Source: an uncultured Eubacteriales bacterium (lineage in GTDB: Bacteria; Bacillota; Clostridia; Lachnospirales; Lachnospiraceae). From it: DNA of 7,303 nucleotides. The notes under the pieces are model-generated. The model saw only the letters and a list, made by a program, of their open reading frames with translations. It did not search any database and was not told the origin of the DNA. The translations under genes were made by a program, and so were the position numbers. The stretch lies in NCBI GenBank assembly GCA_900545175.1, contig UQYF01000062.1, positions 1 through 7,303 of the forward strand. Direction: 5' to 3'. Positions within the stretch are counted from its first letter, which is position 1, and each line of letters opens with the position of its first letter. Positions 1 through 6,320 of the stretch are shown here, piece by piece.

Positions 1-42
1 AAAAGAAAGCTGCGCCACAGCCTTGGCAGGCCATCGCGCAGC
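1..42 (-). terminator. Intrinsic terminator after the hypothetical gene
   Basis: Read on the minus strand, the arm at 42-36 (GCTGCGC) pairs with the arm at 15-9 (GCGCAGC). After one mismatch the stem continues for about seven more pairs, two of them G-U, to a four-base loop. The 3' arm is followed by the U-rich run TTTCTTTT at 8-1. It lies about 30 bases past the stop codon of the gene at 73-630, so it probably ends that transcript. The plus strand has a weaker T run after the stem, so some bidirectional activity is possible. Confidence 0.8.
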
Positions 43-72
43 GATTTTGTTCAATCCGAAGTTATCTATATA

Positions 73-630
73 TTATACTTCTCTTATTAGCTTTCCTGAA
101 AAATCAATTTCATAAAAATTCCCTTCAAAATCATACAGCTTAATAGTATTCTCACATAACTCAAATGCCTTCTTCTCTGAAATTGATACAAATATATCTC
201 TACCTGAAAAGGACCATTTCTTATTGAAATTAAAGTCTAGCATGATTATTTCTATTTCACCATAAATGATATAACCGTTCTGTACCCTATATATCCCAAA
301 ATTACAACCAAAACAATCAAACTCTTGGAAATTAACCATGGTACCATCATTTATTTTTAACTGAACAATAGCATCATTTTGCAATATAGTTAATATTTCA
401 TCCTCAAGCACCGCACAATCTTCGTCATAGCTATAATAATCACCTATCAAGGCAATACTAATCGCCCTACTGAACAAATCTATTTGTACTGAAAAAACCT
501 TATACATATCACTATTTCTTAAATTTCTTGGATTTATAACAAAATCATACATTTTATTGTCTGTCGATTCAACAGTGTACGTTGTATCCATGGAGATATT
601 TACAGTACATATATCATTGTGTAATATCAT
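73..630 (-). CDS. Hypothetical protein, beta-rich, 185 aa
   Basis: I do not recognise this protein. Starting at the ATG at 630-628 it has 185 residues, no signal peptide and no membrane segment. It is rich in aromatic, Asp, Glu and Asn residues and alternates short hydrophobic stretches with charged turns. Its last third has repeated pieces such as MLDFNFNKKWSFSG and LYDFEGNFYEIDFSGK, which resemble successive strands of a beta-propeller or similar beta-sheet fold (inference only). An in-frame GTG at 657 would add nine residues but has no good ribosome site. The ATG has GGGGG at 643-639, eight bases upstream, so I prefer it. The gene is clearly more AT-rich than the van genes, which suggests a separate origin. 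It is separated from vanT by a terminator and has its own promoter-like signals, so it is probably not part of the resistance operon. It could be an orphan immunity-type protein, but nothing in the sequence proves that. Confidence 0.7.
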   Translation of the reverse strand: MILHNDICTVNISMDTTYTVESTDNKMYDFVINPRNLRNSDMYKVFSVQIDLFSRAISIALIGDYYSYDEDCAVLEDEILTILQNDAIVQLKINDGTMVNFQEFDCFGCNFGIYRVQNGYIIYGEIEIIMLDFNFNKKWSFSGRDIFVSISEKKAFELCENTIKLYDFEGNFYEIDFSGKLIREV

Positions 631-669
631 ATTATTTACCCCCGCTATAACTTCCACTTCTACTCTATT

Positions 670-697
670 GTTCTATAACTTATATTTTATATGTCAA
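670..697 (-). promoter_or_regulatory. Candidate promoter of the hypothetical gene
   Basis: On the minus strand a perfect -35 TTGACA (697-692) is followed after 16 bases by TAGAAC (675-670), a 4 of 6 match to the -10 consensus. Transcription would start near 663, about 33 bases ahead of the preferred ATG at 630. The -10 is weak, and the spacer between the boxes is very AT-rich. Confidence 0.45.
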
Positions 698-782
698 GAT
701 TCACAAAATTCACTGTCAGCATATTTTATATTCTCTTACAAATCCGTATTCCCCCACAGAAAACGCCTATGCCACTTTTCGA

Positions 783-811
783 ATTATACCGCGAAACGTC
801 ACCTTTCTCAA
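783..811 (-). promoter_or_regulatory. Strong sigma-A-like promoter in the vanT to hypothetical gene spacer
   Basis: On the minus strand TTGAGA (811-806) and a perfect TATAAT (788-783) are separated by exactly 17 bases, which is near-ideal for a housekeeping promoter. A transcript starting near 776 would run about 145 bases before the ATG at 630. Its leader holds no convincing gene, only an 11-codon reading frame without a clear ribosome site. The promoter lies after the vanT terminator, so it would transcribe the hypothetical gene separately. The 356-base stretch from 631 to 986 holds only this signal, the weaker promoter at 670-697 and the terminator at 887-924. Confidence 0.6.
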
Positions 812-886
812 TTATGAATTCGTTCAAATGAAGAATTTACTTTGAAATTTAATCCCACGCTCTAAAGCTCCCGGTCAATTTATAAC

Positions 887-924
887 AAAAAGCAGTCTGT
901 TTCACCTTTATTGAAACAGACTGC
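887..924 (-). terminator. Intrinsic terminator after vanT
   Basis: A perfect 13-bp stem (minus strand 924-912 pairing with 904-892) encloses a seven-base loop and is followed by five U at 891-887. It begins 62 bases past the vanT stop codon. The plus-strand reading has no T run, so it acts on minus-strand transcripts. It marks the end of the vanG-vanXY-vanT unit and separates it from the hypothetical gene. Confidence 0.9.
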
Positions 925-986
925 CTCAAATAATCAGTTTTTAATATGCCACTTCCGAGCGCCTATCAGACTTGAAGCTTATGCAC

Positions 987-3185
987 TCATGCTCCCTGCT
1001 TTGCCGCTATCGTCCTTTTTAATCTTGCTCCCATACGGCTTAGTATCTCATTAGTTATCGTCCCCGATTCTTCGGCAAGCTGTGAAGCATTGATACATTC
1101 GTCTCCCGACCTGCCGATTATTACCGCAATATCCCCAGATTTCACACCGGCAATATCGCTCACATCAACGATTGTCTGATCCATGCATATCCTCCCGATT
1201 ATCGGAGCCTTTTTTCCAGCTATGAGCACATAGCCCCTGCCCTGTGAAAGCCCTCTTGGAAGACCGTCGGCGTAGCCTATGGACAGAGCCGCTATTTTCA
1301 TGTCCTTTCTGGCGGTAAAAGCCATGCCATAACCTGCGCACTCACCGTTATTTAGTTCCCTGACTGATGATACTCTTGCCTTTAACTGGAGCACCGGCAA
1401 CAGCTTATCCTTCCATGCCTCCTCGTCCTGTGCGGTACTCAACACTCCGTACAGCGCGATACCTACCCGCGCATAATCGCCGCCAAGCTTAGGATAATTA
1501 AGTACTCCGTAGCTTGCCGATATGTGCGTTTTCGGGAGGATGTAACCTCTCTCCGTCAATTCCTTTTTCAGTTTTTCGAACTCATCCACTTGTTTTAAGG
1601 TGAATTCAACATCCTTCTTTTTAAGGGAGTCATCAGCAGACAGATGTGTAAAAATCCCATCCACCTTCAGATTTTTCATATCCATGATACTGCATATACC
1701 ATCTATGTTTTCGCTTCGCTCACCAAGTCTGTGCATGCCCGTATCCACCCCTACATGCACATGAAATTTTCTGTGATTCCTTATGCCATAATCATTCAGC
1801 CTCACAGCATACTCAAAATCCACTATGGTCTGCGTGATTCCATATTCTGACAATAAATCCCACTCTCGCGGATGGGTATATCCAAGAACCAACAGCATGC
1901 CCTTGACCCCGGCTTTTCTAAGCTCAACCGCCTCATCAACGCAGGCGACACAGAAAGAATCTATTCCAAGAGTTTCAAGCTGCTTCGTTATAATAACAGC
2001 TCCGTGTCCGTATGCCTGTGCCTTGACCGCCGGCATAAGCTCACAGCCCGCCGGAAGCATATTTTTCAGAAAAGCCACATTGTTTTTAAGCGCCTCCATA
2101 TCAAGCTCAATCCATGCTCTGTCCTTTGCATATCCTTCGCTCCCCAAAGCAGTGCGTCCGTCGCTGTTCCTGCAAAATTTATTTACCACCACATTGACAA
2201 GCCATGCCGCGAATACGCTCACTGCACTTACCACAAAGAAGTTTAACAGACTGTTGCCTACCACATGCGCCGCTGCAGGAACCAGCTTTGCCGCCGCCCT
2301 CAAAATGACAATAACCGCGGGGTGAAGAATGTATATCCACGTTGAAAGCCTGCGAAGCTGCTTTTTAGGCTCCATATTGATATCAAACAAGAGTTGATAC
2401 AGAAATATCATCACAGCCGGGAGGAAAACATACATGCTGTCATGCCTCTGCATACCGTTTACGTGAAGCGCAAAGCCCTCCACCGTCATTAAAATGAATG
2501 ACAACAGCAACCCAACAAGCCTTCCGGCGCCGGATATTTTTTTACTGTATTCCTCCGACCAGATTCCAAGCACAAGAAATACCGGTGCGAAAAAAAATCC
2601 GTTCCGCGTAAAAGAAAACACCCTGAACATTGCATTGTATATTACATTGAGTGCCGGCACCTTGACTGTAAGCCCATAATAGCTGTCACCCAAAAGCCCC
2701 ACAATGTAAAGCACAACCGCTATCGCCGTCATCATTCCTATATCAAGCCATCTGCTCATTCCATACACAAGCAGCACCCCGATGATACACGCCGGAAAAT
2801 ACCACAGATGATAGAATGTTCCGTCAAACAAGAGTATTTTCAGCGCACCAAGCAGGTCAAGTCCCCTGTAATGTCCTGCATATATACCAATCGGAATATA
2901 GATAATTATTGAAATTATATACATAAAAAAAAGCTTTTTAATATAATTCCATATTTTTGAGGCATCCGGTTTATTTTTCCTATTTTGATTGTAGAAATCC
3001 GACAGAATGTACTGTCCTGTAACCATGAAAAAGAATGGCACCGCAACTCTCGCCACAATCCGCGTCACAAAGAAATCAAGATTTTCACTAATACCCGAAA
3101 ATGGCGATGTGTGTATGGATATCACAAGAAGTGCCGCAATAATCCTGAATATATCAAGCCCTCCGCTTTTTTGCTTCTGTGACAT
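987..3185 (-). CDS. vanT: VanT: membrane-bound serine racemase (acyltransferase-3 domain fused to alanine-racemase fold)
   Basis: This is a pyridoxal-phosphate racemase that supplies D-serine for VanG. The N-terminal half (about residues 8-340) has about ten hydrophobic segments and resembles acyltransferase-3 membrane proteins, including the Arg14-X10-His25 pattern in the first helix. In VanT this part is thought to serve L-serine uptake. The C-terminal half (about 356-732) is a full alanine-racemase domain. It has the PLP lysine K388 in AVKAQAYGHG, MHRLG at 484-488, R573 in the YARVGIALYG motif, the catalytic tyrosine Y638 in SIGYADGLPR, and CMDQ near 668. At the position where alanine racemases carry an active-site tyrosine (TIxYE), this protein has Asn712 (TITNE). 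Asn here is known from VanT of the vanG cluster and goes with serine activity. The frame is open to a TTG at 3236, but I chose the ATG at 3185 because AGAGGAAGG (3196-3188) lies just upstream. The result is 732 aa, close to known VanT of about 700. The start overlaps the end of vanXY by 32 bases, which suggests coupled translation. Confidence 0.95.
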   Translation of the reverse strand: MSQKQKSGGLDIFRIIAALLVISIHTSPFSGISENLDFFVTRIVARVAVPFFFMVTGQYILSDFYNQNRKNKPDASKIWNYIKKLFFMYIISIIIYIPIGIYAGHYRGLDLLGALKILLFDGTFYHLWYFPACIIGVLLVYGMSRWLDIGMMTAIAVVLYIVGLLGDSYYGLTVKVPALNVIYNAMFRVFSFTRNGFFFAPVFLVLGIWSEEYSKKISGAGRLVGLLLSFILMTVEGFALHVNGMQRHDSMYVFLPAVMIFLYQLLFDINMEPKKQLRRLSTWIYILHPAVIVILRAAAKLVPAAAHVVGNSLLNFFVVSAVSVFAAWLVNVVVNKFCRNSDGRTALGSEGYAKDRAWIELDMEALKNNVAFLKNMLPAGCELMPAVKAQAYGHGAVIITKQLETLGIDSFCVACVDEAVELRKAGVKGMLLVLGYTHPREWDLLSEYGITQTIVDFEYAVRLNDYGIRNHRKFHVHVGVDTGMHRLGERSENIDGICSIMDMKNLKVDGIFTHLSADDSLKKKDVEFTLKQVDEFEKLKKELTERGYILPKTHISASYGVLNYPKLGGDYARVGIALYGVLSTAQDEEAWKDKLLPVLQLKARVSSVRELNNGECAGYGMAFTARKDMKIAALSIGYADGLPRGLSQGRGYVLIAGKKAPIIGRICMDQTIVDVSDIAGVKSGDIAVIIGRSGDECINASQLAEESGTITNEILSRMGARLKRTIAAKQGA

Positions 3186-3801
3186 AGCCTTCCTCTTTTC
3201 CGGTAGTTTTTCTGAGCCATTCGATATATTCCTCAAGAGTTATTTTTCTCTCAGCTATAGCCTTGGCATGCTCAACTCCCACATATCTGAAATGCCACGG
3301 CTCATGCCCGATATGCGTGACTGCCTCCCTGCCCTCAGGATAGCGCTCTATGAAACCATAGTCTGCCGCCATATCGCGAAATGTCTGGCATATCCCGGTG
3401 TACGGAAAATCCGGGCGGATGAAGTCGACCTTATCCTGCCTAAGTCCAAGGTCTATGGCAAGTCCGGTCTGATGTTCACTGTGCCCCGGAACAGCCACAT
3501 ATTTTTCGGTAAATTCAAGCCCGCTGTCGACCACACTGTCATCCCAGATTTTCTGCTGCTGCGCCTGCGAACGGTATCCACTCACGGGCACAATATATTT
3601 CCATCCATTAATCGCTTCCATAAGCTTGTTTAGCCAAGCCGCAGCCTCACTTTCAAGCAGCACACTCTCTCCCCACGGCGAAGCACCTATATCATCCAGC
3701 TCCAAAAAGCGCCCGCTCACGCCATTTAACCCATGCTTATCATTTACAAGCACCAGCCTGCCACACTTCGCCTGCTGTATCGGCATAATCACTCTCTTCA
3801 T
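3154..3801 (-). CDS. vanXY: VanXY: zinc D,D-dipeptidase/D,D-carboxypeptidase
   Basis: This enzyme is predicted to remove D-Ala-D-Ala ends: it cleaves the free dipeptide and trims the last D-Ala from pentapeptide precursors, so that D-Ala-D-Ser ends prevail. The 215-aa protein belongs to the VanY/VanXY peptidase family. SGYRS lies at 74-78 with substrate-contact Arg77. The zinc motif SxHxxGxAxD is present as SEHQTGLAID at 108-117 (ligands His110 and Asp117). The catalytic ExxH is present as EPWH at 167-170 (Glu167 base, His170 third zinc ligand). There is no signal peptide or membrane anchor, which fits cytoplasmic VanXY rather than membrane-anchored VanY. Bifunctionality is inferred from family and context; a pure carboxypeptidase is the alternative. 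The ATG at 3801-3799 is preceded by AAGGAGAGA, a good ribosome site. The gene begins 39 bases after vanG and its end overlaps the vanT start. Confidence 0.93.
   Translation of the reverse strand: MKRVIMPIQQAKCGRLVLVNDKHGLNGVSGRFLELDDIGASPWGESVLLESEAAAWLNKLMEAINGWKYIVPVSGYRSQAQQQKIWDDSVVDSGLEFTEKYVAVPGHSEHQTGLAIDLGLRQDKVDFIRPDFPYTGICQTFRDMAADYGFIERYPEGREAVTHIGHEPWHFRYVGVEHAKAIAERKITLEEYIEWLRKTTGKEEGYVTEAKKRRA
3188..3196 (-). promoter_or_regulatory. Ribosome binding site that fixes the vanT start
   Basis: AGAGGAAGG on the minus strand lies inside the vanXY coding sequence, with GAGG six bases before the ATG at 3185-3183. The longer TTG start at 3236 has no comparable site. Translation should therefore start at 3185, giving a protein 17 residues shorter than the longest frame. 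Confidence 0.8.
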
Positions 3802-3840
3802 ATACTGTCTCTCCTTATCACCAATTAGGTACTTAGGTAA

Positions 3841-4893
3841 TTACAAAACCTGCCCCAGAATCCTGTCAATTACCTCTTTAAATTCAATTCCGGCAGCCCT
3901 CATCATCCCCGGATACCTGCTGTGCTCCGTAAATCCCGGAATGGTGTTGACCTCGTTAAAGACTATCTCACCCTCATTTGTGAGAAACATATCTACACGC
4001 GCAAAGCCCGAACATCCCAACGCCCTATATATTTTCCGGGCTGTAGCCTTTATCCTCTGTGCGGTCTCTCCGTCCACACGCGCCGGCACATGAATTTTCG
4101 ATGTCTTGAGTGTATATTTTTCGGTAAAATCAAAGAATCCTTCTGAAAGCTCAATCTCATCGACCTCTCCGACAATCAGCTTGTCCGTTCCAAGCACGGC
4201 ACAGCCAACCTCGAAGCCATCTATATTTTCCTCTATAATCACGCTGTCATCGTACTCAAAAGCCTTCTTTACAGCGGCGCACAGCTCGCTGTCCTTGCAG
4301 ACCTTTGTTATTCCGAAGGATGATCCCGCCTTCACCGGCTTGACAAAAAGAGGAAAGCCCACAATATCGGCGAACTTTGTAACCGCTTCCATAGCATTTT
4401 CACTGTTCACAACCATCGCCTTCGGAACTCTCACTCCTGCCTCTCCAACCAGTCTGTGCGCTCTGTCCTTGTCCATGCACAGCGCGGAGGCAAGTATTCC
4501 ACAGCCCGCAACAGGTATGCCTGCAACCGACAGACATCCCTGCACTGAACCGTCCTCACCGTTCTTGCCATGCAGTACCGGCAGAGCGGCGTCTATTTTT
4601 ATATAGCTTGTTGTACAATTATCTATGATAACAAGCTCATGCCTGCTCCTGTCCGGTGATATGACCGCCCTCCTACAGCTCTCATTCCACCATGAATCAT
4701 TCTCTATATTCTGAACATCACCATCGTAGTAATACCAGTCACCAGCCTTTGTGATTCCGACAAGCACAGGCATATATTTATCCCTGTCAATATTTTTTAT
4801 CACAGCCGCAGCCGACTGCAGCGACACCCCATACTCCGGTGAACATCCCCCGAATATCACAAGCACATTCTTAATACCTGATTTCCTATCCAT
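3841..4893 (-). CDS. vanG: VanG: D-alanine--D-serine ligase
   Basis: This ATP-dependent ligase joins D-Ala to D-Ser, making the modified terminus of the peptidoglycan precursor in the cytoplasm. The 350-aa length is normal for D-Ala:D-X ligases. Motifs in order: GGCSPEY at 15-21 (Glu20 contacts the first D-Ala), HGKNGEDG at 109-115 region, the ATP-grasp segment FVKPVKAGSSFGI near 183-195, the ATP-binding EEN at 221-223, an omega-loop region around 247-270 containing EKYTLKTSKIHVPAR, and the metal site with Arg299 and Asp301 (ARVDMF) and Glu314 and Asn316 (FNEVNTIPGFT). The GGCSPEY start and the EKYTLKTS loop with HVPAR are typical of VanG-type enzymes; housekeeping Ddl enzymes normally have an EAKY-type loop. 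Together with the neighbouring serine racemase this makes serine the likely second substrate, not lactate. The ATG at 4893-4891 is preceded by a GAGGAAAG ribosome site. It is the first gene of the vanG-vanXY-vanT unit. Confidence 0.95.
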   Translation of the reverse strand: MDRKSGIKNVLVIFGGCSPEYGVSLQSAAAVIKNIDRDKYMPVLVGITKAGDWYYYDGDVQNIENDSWWNESCRRAVISPDRSRHELVIIDNCTTSYIKIDAALPVLHGKNGEDGSVQGCLSVAGIPVAGCGILASALCMDKDRAHRLVGEAGVRVPKAMVVNSENAMEAVTKFADIVGFPLFVKPVKAGSSFGITKVCKDSELCAAVKKAFEYDDSVIIEENIDGFEVGCAVLGTDKLIVGEVDEIELSEGFFDFTEKYTLKTSKIHVPARVDGETAQRIKATARKIYRALGCSGFARVDMFLTNEGEIVFNEVNTIPGFTEHSRYPGMMRAAGIEFKEVIDRILGQVL

Positions 4894-4914
4894 ACTCTTT
4901 CCTCATTTCCATAT

Positions 4915-4920
4915 ATTCTA
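4915..4920 (-). promoter_or_regulatory. Possible -10 element of the vanG operon
   Basis: TAGAAT on the minus strand is a 5 of 6 match to the -10 consensus and would start transcription near 4908, only about 15 bases ahead of the vanG ATG. No -35 consensus lies 16-18 bases upstream; the nearest TTGACA (4952-4947, inside the repeat) is 26 bases away. A weak promoter needing an activator such as VanR would look like this, but the assignment is tentative. Confidence 0.3.
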
Positions 4921-4940
4921 AAACGGGCTTTTTAATCAGC

Positions 4941-4993
4941 TTCCGATGTCAAAACATGCTTAGTAAACTTAACTGTGTACAACGTGTTATATT
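4941..4993 (-). repeat. 53-bp repeat, copy upstream of vanG; candidate VanR control region
   Basis: This block aligns without gaps to 7251-7303, with 43 of 53 bases identical by hand count and the same orientation. The longest shared run is GTCAAAACATGC at 4948-4959 apart from flanking changes, and the minus strand carries TTGACA at 4952-4947. Its left edge lies 48 bases before the vanG start codon. Read on the minus strand it contains GTT-led half-sites about ten bases apart, as OmpR-family regulators often use. The two copies sit only in front of the two transcription units, which is why I suggest a shared VanR site. Confidence 0.6.
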
Positions 4994-5016
4994 TATGCAT
5001 ATCACGACTTTTGGGA

Positions 5017-5048
5017 GAAGCTTAGATGTTCTTAGAACATCTTGCTTC
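5017..5048. repeat. Near-perfect hairpin upstream of the vanG operon
   Basis: AGATGTTC (5024-5031) and GAACATCT (5035-5042) form perfect 8-bp arms around a TTA loop. The stem resumes as GAAGC (5017-5021) with GCTTC (5044-5048) after a small bulge. No U run follows on the minus strand, so it does not look like a terminator. It lies between the vanRS terminator and the vanG promoter region. It could be an operator for a dimeric regulator or an RNA structure. Confidence 0.6.
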
Positions 5049-5052
5049 GTAC

Positions 5053-5099
5053 AAAAAAGCGCTCCGCTCCGATACAATAAATGTACCAGAACAGAGCGC
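5053..5099 (-). terminator. Strong intrinsic terminator after vanRS
   Basis: Read on the minus strand, 5099-5082 pairs with 5076-5059 along 18 continuous positions around a five-base loop, followed by six U at 5058-5053. Several pairs are G-U, which pair only in the minus-strand RNA; the plus strand would have A-C mismatches there. This fixes the direction. It lies 61 bases past the vanS stop codon and separates the sensor genes from vanG-vanXY-vanT. Confidence 0.92.
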
Positions 5100-5159
5100 C
5101 CCATATATTCGGCAATGCTATTAAATTTCTTATGATTTTCCCATGAAATTCTTACGATT

Positions 5160-6320
5160 TTATGACGGAAGCGTCAGAGTGAACACTATCTTTTCGTCCG
5201 CACTCGCCGCCTCTATGGTTCCGCCGTGAAGCTCAACAATCTCTTTGGCAATCGCAAGCCCCAGTCCTGAGCCTCCAGTGGAGGTGGAACGCGACGAATC
5301 CACCCTGTAAAACTGCTCAAAAATCCTCGCAAGCTTCTCTGGAAGTATCGTCTTTCCAACATTGCTCAATACAATCCGCACATTGTCATTGTCCCTCTTC
5401 ATCGAAAGAATTATCTTCGTGCCATTGTAACTATAGTTTATGGCATTTCTTAGCAGATTGTCGAACACTCTCTCAAGCTTATCCCTGTCGCACATGATAT
5501 TTACATTGCTTTCTAGCTCCGTGACAATCTCCAGTTCCTTCTGCGCAAGCAGCGGTCTGAACTCAAATGCTATCTGCTCAAGCATCATCGACAGGTTCGT
5601 GTTCTCCATGTCAAGTGTGAGCGTTGTAAGGTTGAACCTTGTTATGTCAAAGAAATCGTTGATAAGCTCCTCTAGCCTCTCCGCCTTTTCAAGCGCAATC
5701 CCGGTATACCGCGCCCGCGTGGCGGCGGATATGTCCGGTTCATCAACCAGAAGGTTCAGATATCCTATGACGCTTGTGAGTGGTGTCTTTAGGTCATGCG
5801 CCAGATACACAATGAGGTCATTTTTCCTCTGCTCTGCGGCTCTGGCAATCAGTTCATTTTTTACCGACTGCTCGCGCAGCATATTCAACTCATCCTCAAC
5901 ATTTCTCATCGCCTTTGGAAGCACAATCACCTCGTCCTTGTTCTCAAGCATCTGCCCGGTGGCGTCTATTATGTCATCTAAATACTTTAACGGCTTGCTC
6001 ATAAAATAGTACGTCAGCATGACTATTCCGGCTGCATAGAATCCAACCACGGACGCCATGAAATATTCCTGCACAAATATACCGATATAGTACAGCGGAG
6101 TAGTCCGCCACGATATTTTTATTGCAAGCTGTATCCCGGCAAGACCAAGCACAACATATAAAGCCGTATATATAATAAGTGCCAGAAAATACTGCCATAC
6201 CAGTGTGCGCGAAACACGGCTTCTTATGGCACGCCTTTTCTTATTGTTATTATCAGCGTTATTTTTATTCTTATTGCTATTTTTATTGTAATTGTTATTG
6301 CTATTCAATCTTGTATCCAA
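5160..6320 (-). CDS. vanS: VanS: membrane sensor histidine kinase
   Basis: VanS responds to glycopeptide stress and controls the phosphorylation of VanR. The longest frame has 386 aa. An Asn/Lys-rich tail (about 6-29) precedes two membrane helices (about 41-67 and 77-107) with only a short loop outside. A linker follows, then the H-box YLAHDLKTPLTS with His175, the N-box DNLLRNAINYS at 287-297, the F-box RIFEQFYR at 332-339 and the G2 box TGGSGLGLAIAKE near 348-360. The G1 position reads SNVGK without the usual Asp, as I recall for other VanS kinases, so this need not mean loss of function. The small outer loop suggests sensing at or within the membrane. The start is uncertain: the first in-frame codon is TTG at 6320, directly against GGGGGG (6326-6321), too close for a normal ribosome site. 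A second TTG at 6308 lies 12 bases from that run and would give 382 aa. Either start overlaps the end of vanR, so translation is probably coupled. Confidence 0.93.
   Translation of the reverse strand: MDTRLNSNNNYNKNSNKNKNNADNNNKKRRAIRSRVSRTLVWQYFLALIIYTALYVVLGLAGIQLAIKISWRTTPLYYIGIFVQEYFMASVVGFYAAGIVMLTYYFMSKPLKYLDDIIDATGQMLENKDEVIVLPKAMRNVEDELNMLREQSVKNELIARAAEQRKNDLIVYLAHDLKTPLTSVIGYLNLLVDEPDISAATRARYTGIALEKAERLEELINDFFDITRFNLTTLTLDMENTNLSMMLEQIAFEFRPLLAQKELEIVTELESNVNIMCDRDKLERVFDNLLRNAINYSYNGTKIILSMKRDNDNVRIVLSNVGKTILPEKLARIFEQFYRVDSSRSTSTGGSGLGLAIAKEIVELHGGTIEAASADEKIVFTLTLPS
6244..6303 (-). repeat. AT-rich AATAA(N)-type low-complexity tract in the 5' end of vanS
   Basis: Read on the minus strand, the stretch is made of irregular six-base units such as AATAAC, AATAAG, AATAAA and AATAGC. 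They encode alternating Asn with Lys or Ser (NSNNNYNKNSNKNKNN). Units of three and six bases keep the reading frame, so slippage would change only the length of the cytoplasmic tail of VanS. Confidence 0.65.

Noticed and set aside
701..736. 11-codon reading frame in the leader of the hypothetical gene as a regulatory peptide
   Set aside because: It has no convincing ribosome site and no attenuator structure after it.
557..817. Plus-strand open frame across the start of the hypothetical gene
   Set aside because: It lies opposite a better-supported minus-strand gene and two promoter signals, and has no ribosome site or recognisable protein.
1644..2679. Several plus-strand open frames opposite vanT
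   Set aside because: They are Ser/Thr/Pro-rich shadow frames antisense to a clearly coding racemase; no motifs were seen.
3186..3236. Longer vanT start at TTG 3236
   Set aside because: It has no ribosome site, would increase the overlap with vanXY to 83 bases, and adds 17 charged residues without family support. ATG 3185 has a strong site.
3007..4606. Plus-strand open frames opposite vanXY and vanG
   Set aside because: They are antisense to genes with full catalytic motifs and have no independent support.
5017..5048. Hairpin as a LexA/SOS box
   Set aside because: The Gram-positive SOS box reads GAAC-N4-GTTC; here the half-sites are in the opposite order (GTTC-N3-GAAC).
5123..5162. Short direct repeat (TTCTTATGATTTT and TTCTTACGATTTT) around the vanS stop
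   Set aside because: It is short, AT-rich and of only two copies; it may be a small local duplication or chance, with no sign of function.
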